Position numbers and translations under genes: made by a program
Assembly: GCA_902465605.1 (NCBI GenBank)
Contig: CABQNT010000015.1
Location: 1 to 62,110 of the forward strand
Length of the DNA: 62,110 nt
Reading direction: 5' to 3'
Source of the DNA: Prevotella sp902465605
Lineage (GTDB): Bacteria > Bacteroidota > Bacteroidia > Bacteroidales > Bacteroidaceae
Shown here: positions 1 to 8,184 of the stretch, one piece after another
Numbering within the stretch: the first letter of the stretch is position 1
Layout: each line of letters starts with the position of its first letter
The notes under the pieces: model-generated
The model's input: only the letters and a program-made list of their open reading frames with translations
Told to the model about the DNA's origin: nothing
The model's database searches: none

Positions 1-54
1 TTGTTGCTCAGGTACTTAAAAAGTTTAATTTATAATAGTGTTGCGGAATTAAGG
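1..54. mobile_element. Right end of an IS1380-like element, cut by the window edge
   Basis: These 54 bases match the right ends at 2519-2572, 5504-5557 and 6618-6671 and finish with the same terminal repeat GTTGCGGAATTAAGG. The rest of the element lies outside the window, so I cannot say whether it is intact. All four copies stop at exactly the same base, which fixes the element's right terminus. The outward direction points at the Gate-domain gene starting at 281. Confidence 0.7.
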
Positions 55-124
55 TCGTACAGAAAATATCAATGATGAACAAAAAAAATTAAGTCAGAAA
101 TAAGATAGATACTAATAAAAATCT

Positions 125-132
125 TAAATTTG
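125..132 (+). promoter_or_regulatory. Candidate -7 box of the Gate-domain gene
   Basis: TAAATTTG fits the Bacteroidota -7 consensus TAnnTTTG. Transcription would begin near 138 and give a leader of about 140 nt before the start codon at 281. I see no clear -33 element. Confidence 0.4.
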
Positions 133-182
133 CCAGCAAAATACAAATGAAATCACAAATATAAAACCATTATATGGAAGCA

Positions 183-246
183 ATATCTGAAAACGCCACG
201 GCTCCAACCTCATAGAATGGTGGCGTTTACAGATATCTTTCAATAA
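183..246 (+). promoter_or_regulatory. Long leader hairpin upstream of the Gate-domain gene
   Basis: The arms 183-199 and 230-246 are complementary over 17 positions with one mismatch; the core AAACGCCAC pairs with GTGGCGTTT. The loop is about 30 nt. There is no T-run after it, so it is not an obvious terminator. It ends 34 bp before the start codon and would sit in the mRNA leader. Confidence 0.5.
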
Positions 247-280
247 TGAGAGTAAAAGATACACACGATTACGAACCTTA

Positions 281-1519
281 ATGACAAACAAAGTGAATAA
301 TACAGAGGTTAAGAGAGAAACTGTCTCTACACAGGATGAATTGCCCCAACAGCAAACAACAGACAGGAGCAATGATAAGAAAAAGAGAAGAATGCCAAAG
401 GGGATTATATGTCTGCTTATCATCACTGGGCTGTTTGGCGGAATAGCAAGCATTATGGGAGTGGCTAACATGCTCAACACCATTATGCACACGGCTCACG
501 ACTTGTTGCTCAACACCTGCTTTTATCTCATGGGCATCTGTGTGTTGACAGGTGCCTTAGGGAAGCTATTTGTTGAGTTTGGAGTTGTGGACTTAATAGA
601 ACGAGTACTGAGACCATTGATGAAACCCGTGTTCAGACTGCCCGGAGTGGCTTCACTTGGAGCAGTATTAACGTTTCTCTCTGACAATCCTGCCATTATC
701 ACTTTGGCACAAGATAAGCATTTTGGTAGCTACTTCAAGAAGTTTCAGTATATTTCGCTCACCAATTTCGGCACAGCGTTTGGCATGGGGCTCATTGTCA
801 TCGTCTTCATGTTAGGCAACGGATATTTCGTGGAACCCCTCATTGGTTTTATAGGCGCCTGCATTGGATGCGTAGTCTCTACAAGGCTCATGCAACACTT
901 TGTACTGAAAGCTTATCCACAATATCGTTCCGAAGAAGCTTTGGATGGAGAGAAGTTTCGCCAGCAACCCATTCGTCAGTTACACCGTGAAGAAACATCG
1001 GTGTTTCTGCGCATACTCAATTCTCTATTAGACGGAGGAAAATCGGGCGTCGACGTTGGTGTTTCCATCATTCCCGGTGTGCTTATTATTTCTACGTTAG
1101 TGATGATACTTACCTTTGGAGCCAGCGCAGAAGGCAATTTCACAGGCAAAGCTTATGAGGGAGTTGCCATTTTACCAGCCATTGCTAACAAATTAGATTG
1201 GTTACTCAATCCGCTCTTTGGGTTTTCAGACCCACACCAAATCGCCTTCCCTATCACTGCGCTCGGAGCAGTTGGTGCTGCATTGAGCTTAGTGCCCAAC
1301 TTTATGTCACAAGGATGGCTGGATGGCAATGCCATAGCTGTATTCACAGGTATTGGAATGTGTTGGAGCGGTTTCCTTAGTACACATACAGCAATGCTTG
1401 ATACCATTGGGTATCGGGAACTTACCTCTAAGGCCATTGTTTCTCATACTATCGGAGGACTTGCAGCTGCGCTTGCTGCGCATTGGGGATATCTGTTATA
1501 TGCTGCGCTTTTCATATAA
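281..1519 (+). CDS. Gate-domain (nucleoside-recognition-like) inner-membrane protein, CD0519/CD1768 type
   Basis: A 412-residue integral membrane protein. Residues 1-38 are polar and charged and probably cytoplasmic; residues 40-410 hold about eight to nine hydrophobic segments in two halves separated by a charged loop near 205-240. The conserved stretches around SDNPAIITLA and the C-terminal GFLSTHTAMLDTIGYREL resemble the Gate domain family of spore-maturation and nucleoside-transporter-like proteins. The substrate is unknown. The gene stands alone, with a structured leader upstream and an IS end further out. The family call is fairly secure; the function is not. Confidence 0.7.
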   Translation: MTNKVNNTEVKRETVSTQDELPQQQTTDRSNDKKKRRMPKGIICLLIITGLFGGIASIMGVANMLNTIMHTAHDLLLNTCFYLMGICVLTGALGKLFVEFGVVDLIERVLRPLMKPVFRLPGVASLGAVLTFLSDNPAIITLAQDKHFGSYFKKFQYISLTNFGTAFGMGLIVIVFMLGNGYFVEPLIGFIGACIGCVVSTRLMQHFVLKAYPQYRSEEALDGEKFRQQPIRQLHREETSVFLRILNSLLDGGKSGVDVGVSIIPGVLIISTLVMILTFGASAEGNFTGKAYEGVAILPAIANKLDWLLNPLFGFSDPHQIAFPITALGAVGAALSLVPNFMSQGWLDGNAIAVFTGIGMCWSGFLSTHTAMLDTIGYRELTSKAIVSHTIGGLAAALAAHWGYLLYAALFI

Positions 1520-1864
1520 GGCTTTTTTATTTGTATCCAAGCTATCCTTTTATTGAAAGTATGAGTTAATGGTAGTATGGCGATAAGTTGCGCTTATTCA
1601 TGCATGGTTACGCACCCAAAATTATTAATCTTATTTAATTCCAAGAATATTATAAACATCTTTGTCCTCTCCTTCTCAATCCCTGCATTAACATCATTTG
1701 TGATAGAAAAGTTGAAGATATACAGACATTTTTATATCTTCTTCCTTAATTTCTTTTCTATTTTGTCTTTAATTGATTATATTTAGGGTCTGCTAATTAA
1801 CTATAACTTTCTGATAATTAACGATTTAATATCTACCTTAATATTGACATTGAATCCATATAAA
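1520..1864. other. AT-rich intergenic region without a recognisable gene
   Basis: The 345 bp between the Gate-domain gene and the converging small secreted protein are AT-rich. Short open frames occur, but they lack a recognisable start context and any family similarity. I see no clear terminator, tRNA or repeat. Confidence 0.5.
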
Positions 1865-2200
1865 CTACCTAATATAAATTTCGCCTTTCTTTTTTTTCTT
1901 ATCACAAACTTCAATGTTTTTTATATATCCTTGTATTATCGGTGTAAGAAACTTCTTCGATTTGGTTGTTATGCAAATTATACCGCCAACACGAGGATAA
2001 AAATACTTTATGATATTTTTATCCTTTATGATTTTAACATCCATAATATCTTCTTTACATACGCTATCCAAACTTTGGACTTCTACTCCATCGACCAAGA
2101 TTACAGGAATGTTCAGAGAATCCTGTAAAATTATTTTTTCTTGTGCACTAATTGACGAGAAAAAAAACAAAAAAGACGCTACAATAATACTCTTCTTCAT
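1865..2200 (-). CDS. Small secreted protein resembling a TonB-receptor plug fragment
   Basis: A 111-residue protein with a signal peptide (MKKSIIVASFLFFFSSISAQ); an ATG six codons upstream is possible but would bury the signal peptide. The mature part carries VDGVEVQSLDSV, KEDIMDVKIIKDKN and GGIICITTK, which match the order and spacing of the plug domain of SusC/TonB-dependent receptors (VDG..., ...DIESVEVLKD..., ...GVILITTK). There is no barrel, so it is not a receptor. Similar short plug-only proteins occur in Bacteroidota, often as parts of larger sensor or repeat proteins. The C-terminal tail is lysine-rich. It lies alone in an AT-rich accessory region. Confidence 0.55.
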   Translation of the reverse strand: MKKSIIVASFLFFFSSISAQEKIILQDSLNIPVILVDGVEVQSLDSVCKEDIMDVKIIKDKNIIKYFYPRVGGIICITTKSKKFLTPIIQGYIKNIEVCDKKKKKGEIYIR

Positions 2201-2357
2201 ATGCTTTCTATTTTGCAATTGTCAATCCATTTTAGAGAGGTAGTAACAAATTAGTATACCGAGATACACTTCATGTTATTTACCATACAAATTTACAAAG
2301 TATTTCTTAATAATACAATTTATCAAAAACTATTATGTTAATAAAAGGTATTCCACC

Positions 2358-2572
2358 TGTGGAGTCAAATTGCTCCATGATTGAAAATAATCCCCCAAAA
2401 GGAGTGAGTCTCTCAGATTTAATTTGTATCTTCGCTATGTCTAGCGTCGGATTCTCTTGTTTTTTTACAACACTAAGATAAGTGAACAATCTGACATGGC
2501 AAAATCCTGAGCAACTTTTTGTTGCTCAGGTACTTAAAAAGTTTAATTTATAATAGTGTTGCGGAATTAAGG
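2358..2572 (-). mobile_element. IS1380-like right-end fragment with transposase N-terminus
   Basis: This 215-bp fragment carries, on the minus strand, the first part of an IS1380-family transposase (AKIQIKSERLTPFGG, then FSIMEQFDST) and the right terminal repeat. The ATG expected before AKIQIK reads ATA, so it is dead. It begins at exactly the sequence (TGTGGAGTC) where the two longer copies have their internal deletion junction. No left terminus is visible upstream. A perfect 10-bp hairpin with a 5-nt loop lies at 2506-2530. The fragment ends 38 bp before the start codon of the next gene. Confidence 0.7.
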
Positions 2573-2610
2573 TATTATAGTTTTGGATGACAATAAGTTC
2601 TTTTGTTAGT

Positions 2611-3675
2611 ATGAAAGTAAAAATTTGCATTATTTTATCCTTATTATTCATTGTAAATCTGAATGTCTTAGGTCAGGCTGTATTGCTGGATAAAACAACA
2701 AATCAGCCAATATCCTATGCGCAGATTTTAAATAACAAAGGGGCTGTCGTTGGAACGACAGATATTGATGGTAATTTACCTAAAAACTTGAGTGATGAGA
2801 TTGTTACTATACAGCATATTGCCTATAATCCAGAGAATGTGAAATCCTCACAATTTAAGAAAGGCAAATCTGTTTTTCTTTCTCCTATTGACTATCAATT
2901 GAAAGAGGTGACAGTTACAGCAAAGAATACAGATTACATTTATCTTAAGACTTACTTTCGAAGCTATCAACTGAATGATTCTTGCATGAAATATTTCAGA
3001 GACGGCTTCTTGGATTTTTTTATCAATGTAAAACATAAAGATACGGAGAGATTTGTTCAAAAGATCCGTACTTTCCAAAACAACGAATTGATTGAAAAGG
3101 ATAAGAAAAGAACAAATACTCTTGTTGATAAATATATTTATACTCCATATTTGGACGGTCTCACATTGATAGAATCATTAAAAAAAGAAGGATGGAGATA
3201 TAATGCGGATAGTATAGATTGCCGATTATTCTTAAACGAAATGGTTGGAGGTGTAATAAGGTTAGATACAGTTCAAGGGGTATTGCGAGTTGAATATGAA
3301 GTTCTTACTACTAAAGAAAAGAAGCCTAAAACACTATTTGGCTATACTACACGGCTTGAGAACTTTTATCAGACAGAAAATTATATATATAAGTCTGAAT
3401 ATCAATCTTATATGGATTTGATAAACCGAAAGAACTATAGAAAGTTGTTTTTTAGTCACAAGAAGGAACCCAAAGAAAAGATGATTGAAGTTTTTGATGA
3501 ACTATATGTTTTGGAACACAAGTATATCTCAAAAGACGAAATGAGGCAGTACAAAAAAGTTCGGAAATCAAAATCAAACGAGCCTTTTTCTGAATGGGAT
3601 GATAGTACAATAGTCACTCCATTAGCACCACAATTAGTGCAAATAATGGAAAGTCATATGACACAGGTTGAATAA
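2611..3675 (+). CDS. Secreted protein with carboxypeptidase-regulatory-like domain
   Basis: 354 residues from the ATG that opens a normal signal peptide (MKVKICIILSLLFIVNLNVLGQ); an in-frame ATG eight codons upstream would spoil it. Residues about 24-100 look like a CarboxypepD_reg-like beta-sandwich (DKTTNQPISYAQIL, GTTDIDGN, LKEVTVTAK), the N-terminal module of many Bacteroidota outer-membrane receptors. The remaining 250 residues are unrecognised and highly charged; there is no barrel or transmembrane segment. It is probably periplasmic or surface associated. Promoter and leader would fall in or beside the IS end at 2358-2572. Confidence 0.6.
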   Translation: MKVKICIILSLLFIVNLNVLGQAVLLDKTTNQPISYAQILNNKGAVVGTTDIDGNLPKNLSDEIVTIQHIAYNPENVKSSQFKKGKSVFLSPIDYQLKEVTVTAKNTDYIYLKTYFRSYQLNDSCMKYFRDGFLDFFINVKHKDTERFVQKIRTFQNNELIEKDKKRTNTLVDKYIYTPYLDGLTLIESLKKEGWRYNADSIDCRLFLNEMVGGVIRLDTVQGVLRVEYEVLTTKEKKPKTLFGYTTRLENFYQTENYIYKSEYQSYMDLINRKNYRKLFFSHKKEPKEKMIEVFDELYVLEHKYISKDEMRQYKKVRKSKSNEPFSEWDDSTIVTPLAPQLVQIMESHMTQVE

Positions 3676-4036
3676 TGGTTTCTTCTCTCTTACTCTACAA
3701 ATAAAAAGTAGGCCTTGTCATGGATACATTTTACCATGGCATGAGCTACTTTAACGTAACCTCAAATCCGCAACTAAGCCCTTGAACGTCCTTATTGCAT
3801 TATTCTATGAAAATGTTCTATTTGGGTCGACATTGATTGAGCATATAGAACCTTAGATTTAATTTATGACACCTATGGTAACGACCATAGCAGTTTAGAC
3901 TTGCTGAACAACATAGGTTTACTACTGTTATAATTGATATAAATCAATTAATATAGCGTTGTATTATGTGGCGTTGAAAATGCTTGTATGGCAATTGATA
4001 AAATGCCACCTTTGCACTAACAAAACATACCAAACT

Positions 4037-4987
4037 ATGCAGAGATACCCTTATATAAAGAAGGGTGCACAATATGCATTTTGCTACATATTTACACCAA
4101 TGATGTTGTTTGCTTGTGGCAATGATGAACCATTACTAAATAAGCAAATAATCCACAATGAGAATGACAGTACAATCTCTCAAAATGATACTATAAAACG
4201 TAGTCAGTATAATTTTGACCTTTACGATATTCCTATTGTTGAAGAAAACTACGTACAATGTTTTCTTGGAAATGTTGTTGTTTTAGAGAACACTTCAGCA
4301 CGACATATTACTTCTTTGCCAAACCCTCAATATAATAAGGTTTCGACCATGCTGTCATATGGAGCAGAATTTTATGAGTATAATTATACTCCAAATCTGT
4401 TAGAAACACAGAGGATTATAAAGTCATTAAAAGAGAATGATATTGAGCAAAATGAACAATTCACCTTTTCTCAAAATCGCTTTAATACACTGAAAGAGAT
4501 TCGTTTGGCATATGGAGGGAAAGAATGCATCTCATTAGACTCCTTATGGCTACAAAACAACAGTATACAGCTTCGATATCAATCCTTTATTGTATATAGC
4601 TTGAATCAAGTAATGGCACATTTTTCCCTTGCTGATGAAACAGAGAACATACTGTCAGTATATCCTGTTGAGAAAAATCATTATGGCTGTATTAATTCGA
4701 TAACTCTGGGGAAAATATGTTATGTCATAGCAGCGATAGAAAACCATAACGATGATGAACGAATAAATACAGCTGTTTCAATAGAAAACAATGGTATTGT
4801 ACGCAATGCACTGATTATCACATTTGACAATCAGTGTAGACCTATTGTTCAACAACGTTCAAACTTAACTAAGCAAGATATACTTAATATTTTTAACCAA
4901 CAACCCATTCGGCCTCTATATTTTAATATATATAGTATGAAGAATGGCGCAATTTGTACGTTAAGGAATACGATAAACATAAAATAA
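4037..4987 (+). CDS. Lipoprotein of unknown function
   Basis: 316 residues from the ATG at 4037, chosen because it gives a plausible lipoprotein signal (MQRYPYIKKG..., PMMLFAC with Cys27 followed by GND). The upstream ATG at 3959 would put 26 polar residues in front. The mature protein begins with a short acidic linker and then has alternating beta-rich sequence without a family I recognise. A second lipoprotein gene starts 5 bp after its stop, so the two were probably co-transcribed. Both lie between the terminal repeats of an IS1380-like element. Base use is AT-rich like the surrounding accessory DNA. Confidence 0.55.
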   Translation: MQRYPYIKKGAQYAFCYIFTPMMLFACGNDEPLLNKQIIHNENDSTISQNDTIKRSQYNFDLYDIPIVEENYVQCFLGNVVVLENTSARHITSLPNPQYNKVSTMLSYGAEFYEYNYTPNLLETQRIIKSLKENDIEQNEQFTFSQNRFNTLKEIRLAYGGKECISLDSLWLQNNSIQLRYQSFIVYSLNQVMAHFSLADETENILSVYPVEKNHYGCINSITLGKICYVIAAIENHNDDERINTAVSIENNGIVRNALIITFDNQCRPIVQQRSNLTKQDILNIFNQQPIRPLYFNIYSMKNGAICTLRNTINIK

Positions 4988-4992
4988 TATTT

Positions 4993-5159
4993 ATGAAACG
5001 CTTTTTAGTTGTTATTCTGCAGGTTTCAACCATGATGCTTGCATTAATTCTTGTTTTTTCATGCTCTAATCAAGAGGTCAGTCTTCAAACCATTTCAACA
5101 GAGGAAAACAATCCATATAAATGGGATGAGTCATTTCATGTGAATTCTTCCACAAGAGC
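4993..5159 (+). pseudogene. Lipoprotein gene truncated by IS sequence
   Basis: The frame starts with a lipoprotein signal (MKRFLVVILQVSTMMLALIL, then VFSC at Cys24) and runs through about 55 native residues to NSSTRA. At 5160 it enters the antisense of the IS1380-like transposase 3' end and stops after 31 foreign codons at 5253. The missing 3' part is not found elsewhere in the window. It follows the previous lipoprotein gene by 5 bp. Confidence 0.6.
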
Positions 5160-5490
5160 AGTTGTAGGCATTATCCAAAATCAGTTTGGAAAACATCTGC
5201 GTAAGCATTATTACAGGTATAGATATTCAGCACATACCGCCTTGATGTCCTGATCCACTTGGCTGGTACAGAGATAAACCTGAAGACAAACGCTTTTATG
5301 CGACTTGTTGCATTGAGTCCGAACTTCTTTACGTCAAGTCTTTGTGGAGTCAAATTGCTCCATGATTGAAAATAATCCCCCAAAAGGAGTGAGTCTCTCA
5401 GATTTAATTTGTATCTTCGCTATGTCTAGCGTCGGATTCTCTTGTTTTTTTGCAACACTAAGATAAGTGAAAAATCTGACATGGCAAAAT

Positions 5491-5515
5491 CCTGAGCAAC
5501 TTTATGTTGCTCAGG
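5491..5515. repeat. Perfect hairpin in the IS right end
   Basis: CCTGAGCAAC and GTTGCTCAGG form a 10-bp perfect stem around a 5-nt loop. The same hairpin is at 2506-2530 and 6605-6629. On the minus strand it precedes the transposase reading frame. This is where several IS families place a fold-back structure that limits transposase translation from read-through transcripts. Confidence 0.6.
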
Positions 5516-5562
5516 TACTTAAAAAGTTTAATTTATAATAGTGTTGCGGAATTAAGGATGAA

Positions 5563-6108
5563 ATGAAAAAAAAAGTATTAACTCTTATATGCACTATCTT
5601 GTGTTGTGTATCTGGTTTTTCTCAGAGACAACAAGGAGTTTATTTAGAAGCTTTTGGTGCTTCAACAACTGTTGGAATTCATTATGATACGAGATTTAAT
5701 GAAAAAACTAGATGGGGAGGAAGAATAGGTATTGCATATACAAATTCTTCGTCTCAGGACTTTTTTGATTCTGCTCCAGAAAAAACAACAGGTTTAACAT
5801 TCCCTATAGCCTTTAATTATTTGATAGGTAATAAAAAGCATAATTTAGAACTTGGTATCGGAATAAGTTACGGAATATATTCTTGCAAATATAATACAAA
5901 CGGATATAGAGTGGAAGAAACAAAAAATTCGGTTTTTGGATTTGTAGATGTGGGGTATAGGTATCAGGCTAATAATGGTCTTATGCTACGAATAGGGTTA
6001 AATCCTGGCACAGCTCTCGGAATGCATGACGAATTAGGAGAAAAAGATCATGGGGTAGATAGGGCTGCTGTTATATATCCATATATAAGTATAGGCTATA
6101 ATTTTTAA
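5563..6108 (+). CDS. Small outer-membrane beta-barrel protein
   Basis: 181 residues with a signal peptide (MKKKVLTLICTILCCVSGFS) and a series of alternating amphipathic strands ending in the aromatic C-terminus YPYISIGYNF, typical of an eight-stranded outer-membrane barrel. Family members in Bacteroidota mostly have no known function. The start codon is only 6 bp after the end of an IS copy, so promoter and ribosome binding region must lie inside IS-derived DNA. The stop is 4 bp before the left end of the next IS-like element, so the gene sits as a tight cassette between two elements. Confidence 0.65.
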   Translation: MKKKVLTLICTILCCVSGFSQRQQGVYLEAFGASTTVGIHYDTRFNEKTRWGGRIGIAYTNSSSQDFFDSAPEKTTGLTFPIAFNYLIGNKKHNLELGIGISYGIYSCKYNTNGYRVEETKNSVFGFVDVGYRYQANNGLMLRIGLNPGTALGMHDELGEKDHGVDRAAVIYPYISIGYNF

Positions 6109-6112
6109 AATA

Positions 6113-6671
6113 CCTCAAATCCGCAACTAAGCCCTTGAACGTCCTTATTGCGTTTACACGTCCTCTCATTACTGAATTTGCAGATAATTTGAACTTGAAG
6201 CACCCACTTCTGCCTACAATATCCCCTTACCCCACAATGTGACTTGAGGCAATACACAATATCATTCCCATAAGTTGTAGGCATTATCCAAAATCAGTTT
6301 GGAAAACATCTGCGTAAGCATTATTACAGGTATAGATATTCAGCACATACCGCCTTGATGTCCTGATCCACTTGGCTGGTACAGAGATAAACCTGAAGAC
6401 AAACGCTTTTATGCGACTTGTTGCATTGAGTCCGAACTTCTTTACGTCAAGTCTTTGTGGAGTCAAATTGCTCCATGATTGAAAATAATCCCCCAAAAGG
6501 AGTGAGTCTCTCAGATTTAATTTGTATCTTCGCTATGTCTATCGTCGGATTCTCTTGTTTTTTTTGCAACACTAAGAAAAGTGAAAATTCTGACATGGCA
6601 AAATCCTGAGCAACTTTTTGTTGCTCAGGTACTTAAAAAGTTTATTTTATAATCGTGTTGCGGAATTAAGG
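6113..6671. mobile_element. Internally deleted IS1380-like element (MITE-like, 559 bp)
   Basis: Left terminus CCTCAAATCCGCAAC (6113-6127) and right terminus (6657-6671) are the same as in the element at 3760. On the minus strand 6284-6456 encodes the transposase C-terminus (KKFGLNATSRIKAFVF, then ISVPAKWIRTSRRYV) and 6457-6541 its N-terminus. They are joined in different frames, so no functional enzyme can be made. 6152-6272 is probably the native region between transposase stop and left end. Full-length relatives are about 1.7 kb. Flanking tetramers (AATA, ATTA) are not identical. Confidence 0.65.
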
Positions 6672-6717
6672 ATTAAGCTATGTCCTCAGTGTAACCCGTC
6701 TCATATTTGCTTAAGAA

Positions 6718-8163
6718 TTATATTTTTTTGGCCACGGCCACAGCCTGCCGAATGCGGTCTGCCATGCCGATGCCTCCCTTGAGGTTTCCTGCCAGGACAA
6801 GGCCTGGGTAGCGTTGCTCCACTTTGTCAATTGCCGCGAAGCGTGTCCCACTGGTCACCTCGTATTGAGGAATGGCCCGATGGTGGCGGAATATACGAAG
6901 CGCGTCGGGGTGAATATGCTTTGGCAATTGTAGCATCCGGTGCAAGGCATTATCAACAATGTCTGTCAACTCATCATCAGTCTTACTTATAAACTCCTGG
7001 TGTCTCACTCCTCCCAAGAAGAATGAGAACACTGCCCCGTGCTCTGGCGCACGCCCCTCAAAGCAAGCCGATGGGAAGAGGATGCCCAACACTTGCTGCC
7101 GTTCACACGAAGGAACCAAACCGCCAAACGCTTGATACTGCCTTCCGCCGGTGTTCCTGATGCCCACACCAACCTGCACGATGGGTGCGTAGAACAGGTT
7201 GTTGACATCCTTCATGAGCCTTTCATCCACAAATGGCAGGAGGGCGGGCAAGGCATAAGCACCACATGTGGTCACCACCTTGCGGCAAGCAATGCGATGC
7301 TCCATGCCGTCTGCCGTAGTATATCTCACCTCATACCCATTAGCATCAGGAAAAACTTGTACGCCATTGGCCCCGGTAGTAATATGCTCCAGCCCAATGG
7401 CCGCACCCAAGGCCTGCACCAGGTGCTCCAGGCCGCCTTTAGCCGAGAACACCTGCTTGGTAGCCAGTCGGTCGCGGTCACTCTTAGGCTCCCTGGCCTT
7501 GGCCATGGCACCACGGATGAATCCCCCGTACGTTTGCTCCAGATTGTACAGCTTAGGCAAGGCATAACGGGTAACGAGCGTCATGGGATTGCCCGCATAG
7601 ACACCCGACACGAAAGGATCCACGGCATAATCAAGATACGACCTCCCTAATCGTCGCGCAGCCAGCTCTCCAACCGATTCATCAGGATTGGTTCCTTTGG
7701 CACGGAACGGCTCACCCAGGATGCGAAACTTGTCATACCAGGTGAACAAGGGCGTGCGCAGCCCGCCAATCAGTCCGGACGGCAGCTCTCGAAAGCGGTC
7801 GCCCTTCCATATCAAACGGCGCTTGGAGGATGCGCGCGCCGTCTCCAACTGGCAGTCACCGTCCAACGCGTTGAACAGCTCGACAATCTCCGGATAGGAG
7901 ATTGCCCCTGTGTTAGGGCCGCTCTCCATCACGAAATCGCCTACCTGGTGCGTGTGAATCTGTCCTCCAATGCGGTTGGCCTTCTCCACCACACGCACAC
8001 TACGTCCTTTTTTTATCAGGTGGAAGGCTGTGGTGAGGCCGGTGATTCCGGCGCCAATCACGCAAACGTCAACGGGTTCTGGTGTTTCCGCGGACAAGGC
8101 AGACGGTTGGTCGGCCACAGCCATGGTACCTTGTTGCCCTTGAATATCCTCTAATAGCATCAT
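6718..8163 (-). CDS. hemY: Protoporphyrinogen oxidase
   Basis: A 481-residue FAD enzyme that oxidises protoporphyrinogen IX (or coproporphyrinogen III) to the porphyrin late in haem synthesis. The dinucleotide-binding motif VIGAGITGLTTAFHL starts near residue 35 and the C-terminal FAD-contacting segment LVLAGNLKGGIGMADRIRQA is present. About 30 residues precede the FAD motif; a start at the internal MAVADQ (residue 14) is also possible. It follows hemN in the same direction, separated by a 194-bp repeat element, so the two may form a haem operon. It converges on the IS relic ending at 6671. Confidence 0.9.
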   Translation of the reverse strand: MMLLEDIQGQQGTMAVADQPSALSAETPEPVDVCVIGAGITGLTTAFHLIKKGRSVRVVEKANRIGGQIHTHQVGDFVMESGPNTGAISYPEIVELFNALDGDCQLETARASSKRRLIWKGDRFRELPSGLIGGLRTPLFTWYDKFRILGEPFRAKGTNPDESVGELAARRLGRSYLDYAVDPFVSGVYAGNPMTLVTRYALPKLYNLEQTYGGFIRGAMAKAREPKSDRDRLATKQVFSAKGGLEHLVQALGAAIGLEHITTGANGVQVFPDANGYEVRYTTADGMEHRIACRKVVTTCGAYALPALLPFVDERLMKDVNNLFYAPIVQVGVGIRNTGGRQYQAFGGLVPSCERQQVLGILFPSACFEGRAPEHGAVFSFFLGGVRHQEFISKTDDELTDIVDNALHRMLQLPKHIHPDALRIFRHHRAIPQYEVTSGTRFAAIDKVEQRYPGLVLAGNLKGGIGMADRIRQAVAVAKKI

Positions 8164-8184
8164 CTTTTCTATGTTTTAGCTTAT

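Larger units (their letters stand above)
3760..5557. mobile_element. Non-autonomous IS1380-like element enclosing two lipoprotein genes
   Basis: The left terminal repeat CCTCAAATCCGCAAC (3760-3774) pairs with the right one, GTTGCGGAATTAAGG (5543-5557), at 13 of 15 positions. The first 39 bp are identical to the left end of the element at 6113. Inside, 5160-5557 carries the last and first parts of an IS1380-family transposase on the minus strand (FGLNATSRIKAFVF..., then MEQFDST), joined out of frame at about 5343. Between the left end and 5159 lie a lipoprotein gene and a truncated one. No target-site duplication is visible. The arrangement may be cargo capture or recombination between neighbouring IS copies; the sequence does not decide. 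Confidence 0.55.

Noticed and set aside
1577..2128. Two + strand frames (69 and 94 codons)
   Set aside because: AT-rich random frames; the second is antisense to the secreted plug-like protein, which has a proper signal peptide.
5171..5383. 70-residue minus-strand ORF, present twice (also 6284-6496), as a real small gene
   Set aside because: It is the C-terminus of an IS1380-type transposase with an out-of-frame start created by the deletion.
6113..6272. Minus-strand peptide (…NAIRTFKGLVADLR) as a separate gene
   Set aside because: It lies in the left terminal region of the IS-like element; the shared 39 bp are explained by the IS end.
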